DNA of 64,000 bases from JAYRZB01 sp041916675 (GCA_041916675.1 JAYRZB010000005.1:186001-250000); one strand, 5' to 3'. Shown: positions 1 to 8,925, numbered from the stretch's first letter. A program made the numbers and translations. The notes: a model not told the origin generated them from the sequence alone.

Positions 1-518
1 AGGCCGATGGCGACGGCATGCTGCGGATCGAAGCTGAACAGCAGCAGATCGCGCCCCTTGATGATAATGGCTATGACAACGAGGGTGGCAATTATGCCGG
101 TTTCGAGAATATCGGACCAGGTGACGCCGAGCATGTTGCCGAACAGGATGTGGTCGAGGTGCACATCGGACTGCACCTTGGTGTAGAGCACGAGCCCAAG
201 CGCAAACATGCCGGAAAATACCACGCCCATGACGGTATCTTCCTTGATGCGGGAGTTTTCCTTGAGAAAGCCGGTGGCGATGGCCGTGAACATGCCGGCG
301 GCAAAGGCGCCGACCGAAAACGGCAGGCCCACCTTATAGGCGATGACAACGCCGGGCAGCACGGCATGGGAGATGGCATCGCCCATCAAAGACCAGCCCT
401 TGAGCACCAGAAACGAGGACAAAAGGGCCGTAGGCACCGCCACCAGCAGGGCGATGATGAACGCCTGCTGCATGAACGGAAACTGGAACGGCAACAAAAG
501 GGTATCAATCAGGCTCAT
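1..518 (-). CDS. sitD: Manganese/iron ABC transporter permease, SitD/MntD-like (partial)
   Basis: Second inner-membrane permease of a metal-type (cluster 9) ABC importer. The reading frame starts at the ATG read leftwards from 518 and runs off the left edge, so only about 172 N-terminal residues are present. The protein begins MSLIDTLLLPFQFPFMQQ and carries several hydrophobic segments and the family stretch LKGWSLMGDAISHAVLPG, which closely parallels the neighbouring permease (LKGWSLIGDALSHAIVPG). Its start overlaps the stop of the upstream permease by four bases (ATGA), so the two are probably translationally coupled. Mn versus Fe or Zn cannot be told from this fragment; the Sit assignment rests on the operon. 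Confidence 0.88.
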   Translation of the reverse strand, partial: MSLIDTLLLPFQFPFMQQAFIIALLVAVPTALLSSFLVLKGWSLMGDAISHAVLPGVVIAYKVGLPFSVGAFAAGMFTAIATGFLKENSRIKEDTVMGVVFSGMFALGLVLYTKVQSDVHLDHILFGNMLGVTWSDILETGIIATLVVIAIIIKGRDLLLFSFDPQHAVAIG

Positions 519-1378
519 GGCGCGCCCTCGTTGAGCGCGGCGGCGGCGCGGCGGCGGGCCGCGAGGAGGCCATGCCGCGGAGCAAACAGGAAGGCCAAAA
601 GGAACAGTGCGGTCTGGCTGACGACGATGATGCCCCCGGTTGCCCCATCGAGAAAGAAGCTGAGATAGGCCCCAACCAGGCTGGTGATGACGCCGATGCT
701 GACGCTGATCAGGATCAGGCGAGGGAAACGGTCGGTTAAAAGATAGGCGGTGGCGCCGGGCGTGACCACCATGGCAATGACGAGGAAGGCGCCCACGGTC
801 TGCAACGCGGCAACGGTGGAGGCGGACAGGAGGGTGAAAAAGATCGCCTTCAGCAGCCCGGGATTGAGGCCGATGGAACGGGCGTGGTTCTCGTCAAAGA
901 AGGTGACCATCAGGTCCTTCCAGAGCACAAGCAGGACGATGAGCGAAATGCCGCCGATGATGGCAAGCTGAATGGTGTCATAGGGCGTGATGGCGAGGAT
1001 ATTGCCGAGCACGATGGTCTGGATGTTGACGGCGGTGGGCGAGAGCGAGACCATGAACAGCCCGAGGCCGAAAAACGAAGTGAAGATCAGCCCGATGATC
1101 GCATCCTGCTTGAGCTTGGTGCGCTGGTTGAGAAACAGCATGGCCCCGGCCGCCAGCCCGCCGGCAATGAAGGCGCCGAGCGCAAAGGGCAGGCCAAGCA
1201 TATAGGCGCCGGCGACGCCGGGGACGATGGCATGGGACAGGGCATCCCCGATCAGCGACCAGCCCTTGAGCATGAGATAGGCCGACAAGAACGCGCAGAC
1301 CCCGCCCACCAGCGCGCTGACCCAGATGGCGTTGACCATGTAGCCGTAGGAAAAGGGTTCGAGCAGGGCCGCAATCAT
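515..1378 (-). CDS. sitC: Manganese/iron ABC transporter permease, SitC/MntC-like
   Basis: Inner-membrane permease of 287 residues, a normal length for ABC-3 family (ZnuB/MntB/SitC) permeases. Hydrophobic segments fill the protein, and the LKGWSLIGDALSHAIVPGVAGAY region around residues 38-60 is the family hallmark. A C-terminal basic tail (APRHGLLAARRRAAAA) is probably cytoplasmic. It overlaps the ATPase gene upstream by four bases (1375-1378) and sitD downstream by four, a tight operon. It is expected to form a heterodimeric channel with SitD, energised by SitB and loaded by SitA. Confidence 0.9.
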   Translation of the reverse strand: MIAALLEPFSYGYMVNAIWVSALVGGVCAFLSAYLMLKGWSLIGDALSHAIVPGVAGAYMLGLPFALGAFIAGGLAAGAMLFLNQRTKLKQDAIIGLIFTSFFGLGLFMVSLSPTAVNIQTIVLGNILAITPYDTIQLAIIGGISLIVLLVLWKDLMVTFFDENHARSIGLNPGLLKAIFFTLLSASTVAALQTVGAFLVIAMVVTPGATAYLLTDRFPRLILISVSIGVITSLVGAYLSFFLDGATGGIIVVSQTALFLLAFLFAPRHGLLAARRRAAAALNEGAP

Positions 1379-2229
1379 GGTTTGCGGCCCTCATCGGTGC
1401 CGTAAAGCACCAGCGGGCGCTCGTCATCGGAGAGTACCGAGACCTGGCGCGGATCATCGTCATCGTGCAGGCCGGCGCCGCCGAGGACGAAATGGCGCAG
1501 GACGCCCCCGAAGGTTTTTTCGAGATTGTCGCGGGTGAAAACCTCGGCGGTGGGGCCATAAGCCAGCACGGTGCCCTTGATCAGGACCGTGCGATCACAG
1601 AATTCGGGCACCGAGCCGAGATTGTGGGTGGAAACCAGCATGACGCGGCCTTCGTCGCGCAGGTCGCGCAACAGGGCAATGATGGCATCCTCGGTGGTCA
1701 CATCGACACCGGTGAAGGGTTCATCGAGGAGGATCACCTGCCCTTCCTGCGCCAGGGCGCGGGCGAGGAAGACGCGCTTCTTCTGCCCGCCGGACAGTTC
1801 GCCGATCTGGCGCTTGCGATAATCGAGCATGCCGACACGGTTGAGGGCATCGGTGACCATGTCGCGATCGCGCTGCCTGGCAATGCGCAGCAGGCCCATG
1901 TGGCCATAGCGCCCCATCATGACGACGTCTTCGACGAGAACGGGGAAGTTCCAGTCGACATCCTCGCTCTGCGGCACATAGGCCACGAGGTTGCGTTTAA
2001 GCGCCTCGCGCACTGGCATGCCAAGGATGGAGACACTGCCCCGGGCGAGCGGCACGAAATCCATCAGGGCCTTGAAGAGGGTCGACTTGCCGCTGCCATT
2101 GACGCCGACCAGCGCGGTGATGGTCCCGCGCGGCGTGGTGAAGCTGGCATGGTTGAGCGCGGTGTGGCCGTTGCGATAGGTGATGGTGACATCGTCCACC
2201 CTCAGGCCGTCGGCTGCTGTTCCGGTCAT
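1375..2229 (-). CDS. sitB: Metal ABC transporter ATP-binding protein, SitB/MntB-like
   Basis: ATPase of 284 residues for the Sit-type importer. Walker A is GVNGSGKST (about residues 42-50), the signature is LSGGQKKR (about 145) and Walker B ends VILLDEPF (about 166), followed by an STHN switch histidine. The stretch YVPQSEDVDWNFPVLVEDVV is typical of zinc/manganese transporter ATPases. There is an acidic C-terminal tail (GLHDDDDPRQ) beyond the usual core. The gene overlaps sitA upstream (2226-2229) and sitC downstream by four bases each. Confidence 0.92.
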   Translation of the reverse strand: MTGTAADGLRVDDVTITYRNGHTALNHASFTTPRGTITALVGVNGSGKSTLFKALMDFVPLARGSVSILGMPVREALKRNLVAYVPQSEDVDWNFPVLVEDVVMMGRYGHMGLLRIARQRDRDMVTDALNRVGMLDYRKRQIGELSGGQKKRVFLARALAQEGQVILLDEPFTGVDVTTEDAIIALLRDLRDEGRVMLVSTHNLGSVPEFCDRTVLIKGTVLAYGPTAEVFTRDNLEKTFGGVLRHFVLGGAGLHDDDDPRQVSVLSDDERPLVLYGTDEGRKP

Positions 2230-3134
2230 GGTGCAAGGCCTGCGGCAACGGTTGAGGCGGTGACCTTGAGCAGGTCGAGATAGGTGGGCACCGGGCCATC
2301 GGCTTCGCTGAGCGAATCCACATAGAGCACCCCGCCATAGCGGATGCCGGTTTCGCGGGCAACCTGTTCGGCGGGGGCGGCGGAGACGGTGCTTTCGGAG
2401 AAGACGGCGGGCACGGCATTGGTGCGGATGGCATCGATGACCCGGCGCACCTGCTGCGGCGTGCCCTGCTGATCGGCATTGATTGGCCAGATGTAAAGCT
2501 CGGACAGGCCGAAATCGCGCGCGAGGTAGGAGAAGGCCCCCTCGCTGGTGGCGAGCCAGCGGCGTTCGGCGGGTATGGCGGCGATGGCTGAGCGGATCGG
2601 CTCGATCTCGGCGCGGATGCGTTCGGCATAGGCGGCGGCATTGGCATTGTAGACTGCAGCATTGGCCGGGTCGTGCTCGGCGAAGGCCTTGCGGATGTTT
2701 TCGACATAGATCAGCGCGTTGTCAGGCGACATCCAGGCATGGGGATTGGGCTTGCCAGAGTAGGGGCCCTCGCCGATGCCGATGGGCTCAATGCCATCGG
2801 TGACAACTGCCGAGGGCACGCCGCTGAGATTGGCAAAGAAGGGTTCGAACCAGAGCTCGAGATTGAGCCCGTTCCACAGGATCAGGTCGGCGCCCTGGGC
2901 GCTGACGAGATCGCGCGGAGTGGGCTGGTAGTTGTGGATTTCGGCGCCCGGGCGGGTGATCGATTCCACCACGGCGGCGTCCCCGGCGACATTGCGCGCC
3001 ATGTCGGCAATGATGGTGAAGGTAGTTACGGCCTTGAACTTGTCCTGGGCGAGGGCCGGGGCCAGAAGGCCAAGCGCCAGCGCAGCCGACAGCGCTCCGG
3101 TCAGCACGGCGCGGCGGGGCAGGGAAAGGGGCAT
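2226..3134 (-). CDS. sitA: Periplasmic metal-binding protein, SitA/MntA-like
   Basis: Solute-binding protein (302 residues) of the ZnuA/PsaA/SitA cluster A-I family, first gene of the four-gene metal operon. The N-terminus PLSLPRRAVLTGALSAALAL...ALAQ is a signal peptide with a twin-arginine look and probable cleavage after ALA. Family landmarks are TTFTIIADMARNVAG, the metal-ligand His in EIHNYQPTPRDL (about residue 67), NPHAWMSPDNA (about 132), and late E/D ligands in VFSESTVSA and GGVLYVDSLSE. No long His-rich loop is present, which favours Mn/Fe over Zn. The start has an AGGATGAT-like ribosome site. Two palindromes upstream suggest control by Mur/Fur. Confidence 0.9.
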   Translation of the reverse strand: MPLSLPRRAVLTGALSAALALGLLAPALAQDKFKAVTTFTIIADMARNVAGDAAVVESITRPGAEIHNYQPTPRDLVSAQGADLILWNGLNLELWFEPFFANLSGVPSAVVTDGIEPIGIGEGPYSGKPNPHAWMSPDNALIYVENIRKAFAEHDPANAAVYNANAAAYAERIRAEIEPIRSAIAAIPAERRWLATSEGAFSYLARDFGLSELYIWPINADQQGTPQQVRRVIDAIRTNAVPAVFSESTVSAAPAEQVARETGIRYGGVLYVDSLSEADGPVPTYLDLLKVTASTVAAGLAP

Positions 3135-3148
3135 CGGATCATCCTAGT

Positions 3149-3192
3149 TGCGAACGGTTCGCAGAACATGCCGGAGAAATTGTGCAATTGCA
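3149..3192. promoter_or_regulatory. Candidate Mur/Fur operators upstream of sitA
   Basis: Two perfect palindromes sit 15 to 58 bases upstream of the sitA start: TGCGAACGGTTCGCA at 3149-3163 (7-base arms, one-base centre) and TGCAATTGCA at 3183-3192. Rhizobial sit operons are repressed by the Fur homologue Mur through TGCAA-rich MRS elements, and these sites resemble them in position and base content. Assignment to Mur rather than Fur, Irr or MntR is inference. Confidence 0.5.
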
Positions 3193-3285
3193 AGTCACTC
3201 GCAAGAGCAGGGCGTGTTGTGGTGGGAGAGGAACGCGCGAGAGGGGTGTTTGGCTCAGTGGGGTGGGGCGTTCTGCAAAGTTTCA

Positions 3286-3979
3286 GGGGCAGTTTGGGCC
3301 GGTGACTTTGCCCACGCCCGGCGCGGGCCGTTCCCGAGCGCGGTGGGTACTGGATCCCGGCCTGCGCGGGAGTGTTCACCTTGGACCGTCGGTGGCTCCC
3401 CTCACCCCCACCCCATCCCTCCCCCTCGAGAGGGAGGGAGGCCATACGGCACGGCCTGCGTGTCTCCTTCCCCTTCAGGAGGAGGGTCAGGGTGGGGGTG
3501 CCCGCTCCAAATAAACAGTCCCGCCTGCGCCGGGATGACCACTGGGAGGGTGGGAGTGGGGAGCGGCTGGGCGCGGCGCTTAGGTTGGGCAAGCTCACGT
3601 TCAGGCCGAGGGGGCATCACCCTGTCCGGCGCATACCGGCGAAGGCCGGTATCCAGTAAGCCCAAGGGGCAGTTTGGGCCGGTGAGTTTGGCCACGCCCG
3701 GCTCGGGCCGTTCCCGGGCGCGGAGGGTACTGGATCCCGGCCTGCGCCGGGATGACGGGGGAGCGGGGCGTGGGAGTGGAGAGCGACTGGGCGCAGCGCT
3801 TAGGTTGGGCAAGCTCACGCTTGGGCCGATGGGGCATCACCCTGTCCGGCGTCATACCGGCGAAGGCCGGTATCCAGTAAGCCCAAGGGCCAGCTTGGGC
3901 CGGTGACTTTGCCCACGCCCGGCTCGGGCCGTTCCCGAGCGCGGAGGGTACTGGATCCCGGCCTGCGCCGGGATGACGG
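3286..3979. repeat. Intergenic array of diverged direct repeats
   Basis: The roughly 890-base gap between sitA and ilvD holds no convincing gene and is largely repeats. Unit A (GGGCAGTTTGGGCCGG through ACTGGATCCCGGCCTGCG) occurs at 3286-3374, 3666-3757 and 3886-3979. Unit B (GGGCGCGGCGCTTAGGTTG through GGCGAAGGCCGGTATCCAG) occurs at about 3549-3665 and 3768-3885. B plus A is therefore duplicated head to tail with a period near 215-220 bases (3549-3767 and 3768-3979). Each unit contains small inverted repeats (CCGGCCTGCGCCGG, ACCGGCGAAGGCCGGT) that could fold in RNA. Between the first A and first B lies a separate C-rich element with inverted repeats (about 3398-3500). Overlapping open frames here on both strands are by-products of the repeats. 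Confidence 0.85.
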
Positions 3980-4025
3980 GTGAGAGGGTGGGGCGCGGCT
4001 CACCCCACCTACACTGCGCGGCAGG

Positions 4026-5870
4026 TCAGTCTTCTTCAGGCACGACGCGGACGGCGCCGCGGGCGGCGCTGGTGGCGAAGGCGGCGTAGGCGCGGAGGGC
4101 GGTGGTGATCTTGCGCTTGCGCGGGGCGGCGGGCTTCCAGCCCAGTTTGTCCTGCTCGTCGCGGCGGGCTTCGAGTTCTTTGGGGCTGATCAGCAGTTCG
4201 ATGGTGCGGCCGGGGATATCGATGTCGATGATATCGCCCTCACGCACCAGACCGATGGCGCCGCCTTCGGCCGCTTCAGGCGAAACGTGGCCGATGGAAA
4301 GCCCGGACGTGCCGCCGGAAAAGCGCCCGTCGGTGAGCAGCGCGCAGGCTTTGCCCAGGCCCTTGGACTTGAGATAGCTCGTGGGATAGAGCATTTCCTG
4401 CATGCCGGGGCCGCCGCGCGGGCCCTCGTAGCGGATGACGACGACATCGCCTTCCTTGATCTGGTTGGAGAGGATCGCCTTGACGGTCGCATCCTGGCTT
4501 TCAAAGACCCGGGCGGGGCCGCGGAACTTCAGGATCGATTCATCGACACCGGCGGTTTTGACGATGCAGCCATCGAGCGCGATATTGCCCTTGAGCACGG
4601 CCAGCCCACCATCCTTGGAGAAGGGGTGCTGCACGTCGCGGATGACGCCGTTGGCGCGGTCGAGATCGAGCTCTTTCCAGCGGTTGCTGGTCGAGAACGC
4701 CTCGGTGGTGCGCACGCCGCCGGGGGCGGCGAGGAAGAACTGGCGCACGCTATCGGAATTGGTGCGCGAGATATCCCACTTGTCGAGCGCATCGCCGATG
4801 GTGGCGGAGTGGATGGTGGGGGAATGGCGCTTGATCAGGCCGCCGCGATCGAGCTGACCCAGGATCGACATGATGCCGCCGGCGCGGTGCACGTCTTCGA
4901 TGTGCACATCCTGCTTGGCGGGCGCGACCTTGCAGAGCACGGGCACCTTGCGCGAAAGCGCATCGATATCGTCCATGGTGAAATCGACGCCACCTTCATA
5001 GGCGGCAGCAAGGATGTGCAGCACGGTATTGGTCGAGCCGCCCATGGCGATATCGAGCGCCATGGCGTTCTCGAAGGCTTCCTTGTTGGCGACCGAACGG
5101 GGCAGAACGCTTTCGTCGCCCTGCTCATAGTAGCGCCGGGTGATGTCAACGATCAGGTGGCCCGCTTCCTGGAACAGGCGCTTGCGATCGGCATGGGTGG
5201 CCAGCGTCGAGCCGTTGCCGGGGAGCGACAGGCCAAGCGCTTCGGTGAGGCAGTTCATCGAATTGGCGGTGAACATGCCCGAGCACGAGCCGCAGGTGGG
5301 GCAGGCATTCTGTTCGATGGCCTGAACATCGGCATCCGAGATCTTGTCATCGGCCGCTGCAACCATGGCATCGACCAGATCGAGGGCGTGGATCTTGCCA
5401 TCGGACAGCTTGACCTTGCCCGCTTCCATCGGGCCGCCGGACACAAAGACCGCCGGAATGTTGAGCCGCATGGCGGCCATGAGCATGCCGGGCGTGATCT
5501 TGTCGCAGTTGGAAATGCAGACCATGGCATCGGCGCAATGGCCATTGACCATGTACTCAACGGCATCGGCGATGACTTCGCGGCTCGGCAGCGAATAGAG
5601 CATACCATCGTGGCCCATGGCGATGCCATCGTCGATGGCGATGGTGTTGAATTCCTTGGCAACGCCGCCTGCCGCTTCGATCTCGCGGGCGACCAGCTGG
5701 CCGAGGTCTTTCAGGTGCACGTGGCCGGGCACGAACTGGGTGAAGGAATTGACCACGGCAATGATGGGCTTGCCGAAATCGCCATCCTTCATGCCGGTGG
5801 CGCGCCAGAGGCCGCGGGCGCCTGCCATGTTGCGGCCGTGGGTGGTGGTACGCGAGCGGTATTCAGGCAT
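4026..5870 (-). CDS. ilvD: Dihydroxy-acid dehydratase
   Basis: Iron-sulfur enzyme of branched-chain amino acid synthesis that dehydrates 2,3-dihydroxy-isovalerate and 2,3-dihydroxy-3-methylvalerate to the 2-keto acids. The 614 residues match the long E. coli-type IlvD. Visible hallmarks are MPEYRSRTTTHGRNMAGARG at the N-terminus, SNCDKITPGMLMA (about 122), ACPTCGSCSGMFTANSMNC (about 193) with cluster cysteines, and GRFSGGTSGLSIGHVSPEAA (about 518) near the C-terminus. It stands alone, with no other ilv gene nearby. The start lies in the canonical position for the family. Confidence 0.97.
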   Translation of the reverse strand: MPEYRSRTTTHGRNMAGARGLWRATGMKDGDFGKPIIAVVNSFTQFVPGHVHLKDLGQLVAREIEAAGGVAKEFNTIAIDDGIAMGHDGMLYSLPSREVIADAVEYMVNGHCADAMVCISNCDKITPGMLMAAMRLNIPAVFVSGGPMEAGKVKLSDGKIHALDLVDAMVAAADDKISDADVQAIEQNACPTCGSCSGMFTANSMNCLTEALGLSLPGNGSTLATHADRKRLFQEAGHLIVDITRRYYEQGDESVLPRSVANKEAFENAMALDIAMGGSTNTVLHILAAAYEGGVDFTMDDIDALSRKVPVLCKVAPAKQDVHIEDVHRAGGIMSILGQLDRGGLIKRHSPTIHSATIGDALDKWDISRTNSDSVRQFFLAAPGGVRTTEAFSTSNRWKELDLDRANGVIRDVQHPFSKDGGLAVLKGNIALDGCIVKTAGVDESILKFRGPARVFESQDATVKAILSNQIKEGDVVVIRYEGPRGGPGMQEMLYPTSYLKSKGLGKACALLTDGRFSGGTSGLSIGHVSPEAAEGGAIGLVREGDIIDIDIPGRTIELLISPKELEARRDEQDKLGWKPAAPRKRKITTALRAYAAFATSAARGAVRVVPEED

Positions 5871-5975
5871 GGGACCGACTTTCCGGGCAGTTTGGAATGA
5901 ATGCAGGGTCGCCCTTAGTACAGCAAATGCGCCGCCATGGCCAAGTCCGGTGCGGGCAAATTCGTTCGGTTGGGA

Positions 5976-6698
5976 TCAGCCGGGCAGGGCATTGCTCAGG
6001 GCGCGAACAAGCGCGGCGCTGGTGCGGCGCGCAGCGGGGCTGGCAAAGCCGAAGGCCTCGGCCCGCGGATCGGCAGCGGGGGCCGGGGCGGAGCAGGAGG
6101 CGTGAATGTCGCTGACTGGCACGGCCGAGAGAATGTCGCTGACATTGCCCGCATGGATGCCGGCGCCGGGCATGATGGCAATGCGGCCGCGCGCGGCGGC
6201 GTGGGCGGCGCGCAACCCTGCGAGCCCCGCAAGGGCCGATGGGGCGCCGCCGGAGGTGAGGATGCGTTCAAAGCCAAGGTCCACGGCGGTTTCGATGGCG
6301 CTTTCGATATCGGGCACCAGATCGAAGGCGCGGTGCAGCGCCAGGCGCAGGCCGCTGGCAGCACCGATCAGGGCCTCAAGGGTTGTGGCATCGAGGCGCC
6401 CGTCGGCAAGGCTGGCGCCGAGAACGACGCCGGTGAGCCCGGCGGCGCGGGCGGTGGCGATATCGCCGGTCATGGTGGCGATATCGGCGGGCGAAAAGCA
6501 GAAATCGCCGGGGCGCGGGCGGATGAGGGCATAGACCGGGATGGGCGCGGTGGCGGCAAGGTGCATGAGCCCGGCGCTGGGGGTTAGGCCGCCGGTCGAA
6601 AGGGCCGAGCAGAGCTCGATGCGCCCCGCGCCGCCTGCGATGGCGGCGGCAAGGCCTTCGGCGTCATCGACGCAGATTTCGAGGGTGACTGGGTTCAT
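5976..6698 (-). CDS. cutC: CutC family protein (copper homeostasis protein CutC homologue)
   Basis: TIM-barrel protein of 240 residues. The start at 6698 gives MNPVTLEICVDDAEGLAAA; a longer frame upstream merely reads through the kinase gene and is rejected. CutC landmarks are GGAGRIELCSALSTGGLTPS (about 22-41), YALIRPRPGDFCFS (about 54) and MPGAGI with a following HASC, as in family members. It overlaps the upstream ROK kinase by four bases (6695-6698), implying coupled translation. CutC was named for copper tolerance in E. coli, but a direct copper role is disputed, so the function should be read as uncertain. Confidence 0.9.
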   Translation of the reverse strand: MNPVTLEICVDDAEGLAAAIAGGAGRIELCSALSTGGLTPSAGLMHLAATAPIPVYALIRPRPGDFCFSPADIATMTGDIATARAAGLTGVVLGASLADGRLDATTLEALIGAASGLRLALHRAFDLVPDIESAIETAVDLGFERILTSGGAPSALAGLAGLRAAHAAARGRIAIMPGAGIHAGNVSDILSAVPVSDIHASCSAPAPAADPRAEAFGFASPAARRTSAALVRALSNALPG

Positions 6699-7600
6699 GC
6701 GGAAAACCCGAGAATGGAGGCGCCGATCAGCCCGGGTTCGACGGTGCAGGTGCCCGGCACCACGATGGGGCGTTCGAGGCGGCGGAGAATGCGCTGGCGC
6801 ACGAGGGTATCGATGCGGGCGATCAGGGCCGGGACATTGGCGAGCCCGCCGCCGACCGGAACGATGGATGCGCCGGTGATGTTGATGACCAGCGCCAGCG
6901 GCGAGGCCACCAGATCGGTGTGGCAGTCGATGGTGCGGCTGGCCCGGGGTTCGCCCGCCTGCCAGGCGGCAATGATTTCGGTGCTGGGCAGGGCAAGGCC
7001 ATGCAGGTGCTGATGCAGCCGCTCGATGCCGCGCGCGCCACCGATGGTATCGACACAGCCCGATTGGCCGCAGCCGCAGGCAAATTGCGGAATGGCGGCT
7101 TTGGGCGTGCCGGCGCTGGTGGCAGCGGCGGGGCCGTGGCCCCATTCGCCGGTGAGGCCACCGGCGCCAACGATCAGTCGCCCGTCGATGACCAGCCCAC
7201 CGCCGACGCCGGTGCCGAGGATGGCACCAAAGACGATGCGATGGCCGCGCCCGGCACCGGCCCCGGCTTCGGCCAGGACGAAGCAATCGGCATCATTGGC
7301 GACATGGACGGGGCGGGAGAGGCGGGCGCTGAGGTCGGCAGCGAGGGCGCGGCCGTTGATGCAGGGGATGTTGGCGCAGGTGAGGCGACCGCTATCGGGA
7401 TCGGCAACGCCGGTAATAGCGATTGAGAGCGGCACATGCGCGCCGCCGGGGGCATCGGCAAGGGCGGTGGCAATGGCACCTACAAAGGCTTCGAAATCAT
7501 CGAGTGGCGTCGGCACGCGCCCCAGCGCGCTGACGGCGCCGGGGGAGGGAGCAAAGCCGGCCTTGATGGCGGAGCCGCCGATGTCGAGGCAATGGATCAT
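6695..7600 (-). CDS. ROK family sugar kinase, N-acetylglucosamine kinase-like
   Basis: Protein of 301 residues with the ROK fold: N-terminal phosphate loop CLDIGGSAIKAGF, the substrate aspartate in HVANDADCFVLAEA, glycine-rich GTGVGGGLVIDGRL with the following GEWGH, and the ROK zinc site CGCGQSGCVDT. The GEWGH and zinc motifs fit NagK-like or glucokinase-like ROK kinases; N-acetylglucosamine is a guess from resemblance, with no nag genes nearby. It has no DNA-binding domain, so it is not a NagC-type repressor. It lies upstream of cutC, overlapping by four bases. On the leading side, TTGACA read leftwards near 7650 could serve as a -35 element. Confidence 0.82.
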   Translation of the reverse strand: MIHCLDIGGSAIKAGFAPSPGAVSALGRVPTPLDDFEAFVGAIATALADAPGGAHVPLSIAITGVADPDSGRLTCANIPCINGRALAADLSARLSRPVHVANDADCFVLAEAGAGAGRGHRIVFGAILGTGVGGGLVIDGRLIVGAGGLTGEWGHGPAAATSAGTPKAAIPQFACGCGQSGCVDTIGGARGIERLHQHLHGLALPSTEIIAAWQAGEPRASRTIDCHTDLVASPLALVINITGASIVPVGGGLANVPALIARIDTLVRQRILRRLERPIVVPGTCTVEPGLIGASILGFSA

Positions 7601-7668
7601 GCTTTGCCCGGTTGCGCTGGTTCAGGCCAGAAGCCAGCGGCCGGGCGGACTTGTCAAGAATACCACTT

Positions 7669-8925
7669 TTAGAACTTGTGCTTTCCATCGAGCGCCAGCC
7701 CCAGGCCCACCGAGCCAAAGGCATCGGTGGCGGCGAAGCGGGCATGCGGAAAGCGGGCGCGCAGGCGCTCCATGATCGCCGGGATCTGGGTCGAACCGCC
7801 GGTCATCATCAGGGTCTGGATGGCGGTGGCCGGAATGCCGGCGGCGTTAAGGGTGGTGGTGATGGCATCATCGATGCGGCCGACGGCGCGGGCAATGGCA
7901 TCGGCCAGTTCGTTGCGCGAGATGACAACAGTCAATTCGGTTTCGGCGCTGTCAAAGGAGAGCAGGCTGGTCTGGCTGTCGGTGAGGGCAATCTTGGCCT
8001 CTTCGACAGCACCGGCCAGGGCGTGGCCGAGCCGGTTCTGGACGATGGCGAGCATGCCATCGACACGTTCGGGATAACGGGCCTCGTTACGGGTCTGGCG
8101 CAGTTCGGCGATGGTTTTGGCATTGTAGAGGCGGTTGATGCGGTGCCAGGTGGCGAGGTCATAGAACGGGGCCGAGGGCAGGACGCGCTTGTTGTCGGCA
8201 GTGGGGGTCTGGTAGCCGAGTTCGGGCATGGCCTTGGCCAGCGACAAGAGGCGGTCGAAATCGGTGCCCCCGATATGCACCCCGGCGGTGGCCAGGATAT
8301 CGGCGGCGCGATCGGTGGACCGGGCGCGCTCGGGCGAGAGGCGGATGACCGAAAAATCCGAGGTGCCGCCGCCGATATCGACGATCAGCGCCAGTTCCTC
8401 GGTGATGACCTGCTGCTCGTAATCGAGCGCGGCGGCGATGGGCTCGAACTGGAAGGCGATGTGCCTGAAGCCTTCGGCACGGATGGCACCTTCAAGCTGG
8501 CGCTGGGCTTCGGCATCGGCCTGGTCATCATCATCGACAAAGCGCACCGGACGACCGACGACGACGCTCTCGATGCCACGGCCAAGGGTCAACTCAGCCT
8601 GCTGGCGCAGATGGGCAATGAAGGTGCCAAGGATTTCGGTGAAAGCAATATTGTGAGACTTGATGCGGGTGCGGTCGTCAAAAAGGTCGGTGCCCAGGAT
8701 GCTCTTGAGCGAGCGCATCATGCGGCCATCGACGCCCGAAACATATTCGCGCACGGCATGGCGGCCGAAGCGGATGGCGTCTTCCTCGAAATTGAAGAAC
8801 AGAACGCTTGGAATGGTCGGCCTGCCGTCCTCGAGCGGCAAAAGGCGGGGGATGCCCTGGGCATCAAGCACGCTGACCGTGGAATTGGAGGTGCCGAAAT
8901 CAAGGCCGCAAACAGGAGACGTCAT
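7669..8925 (-). CDS. yegD: Hsp70 family protein, YegD-like
   Basis: Protein of 418 residues that is essentially an isolated Hsp70/actin-fold ATPase. Phosphate-1 is CGLDFGTSNSTVSV near the N-terminus, phosphate-2 is LIVDIGGGTSDFSV (about 199), and the adenosine motif is LMMTGGSTQIPAI (about 377). The C-terminal substrate-binding domain of DnaK is absent, as in E. coli YegD, for which the role is unknown. No DnaJ or GrpE partner is adjacent. The gene stands alone between the ROK kinase and the LacI regulator. A long open frame on the opposite strand is a GC-bias shadow. Confidence 0.87.
   Translation of the reverse strand: MTSPVCGLDFGTSNSTVSVLDAQGIPRLLPLEDGRPTIPSVLFFNFEEDAIRFGRHAVREYVSGVDGRMMRSLKSILGTDLFDDRTRIKSHNIAFTEILGTFIAHLRQQAELTLGRGIESVVVGRPVRFVDDDDQADAEAQRQLEGAIRAEGFRHIAFQFEPIAAALDYEQQVITEELALIVDIGGGTSDFSVIRLSPERARSTDRAADILATAGVHIGGTDFDRLLSLAKAMPELGYQTPTADNKRVLPSAPFYDLATWHRINRLYNAKTIAELRQTRNEARYPERVDGMLAIVQNRLGHALAGAVEEAKIALTDSQTSLLSFDSAETELTVVISRNELADAIARAVGRIDDAITTTLNAAGIPATAIQTLMMTGGSTQIPAIMERLRARFPHARFAATDAFGSVGLGLALDGKHKF

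Noticed and set aside
3148..4003. Several overlapping open frames of 60-250 codons on both strands between sitA and ilvD
   Set aside because: They lie inside the direct repeats, duplicate one another's segments, are rich in Arg/Pro/Gly low-complexity sequence and lack ribosome sites.
4287..5900. 537-codon frame antisense to ilvD
   Set aside because: It fully overlaps a clear ilvD gene; its Gly/Ala/His/Asp-rich composition is that of a GC-bias shadow and no domain is recognisable.
5976..7286. 436-codon version of cutC reading into the kinase gene
   Set aside because: The extra 196 residues are an out-of-frame reading of the ROK kinase gene, and CutC homology starts at MNPVTLEI.
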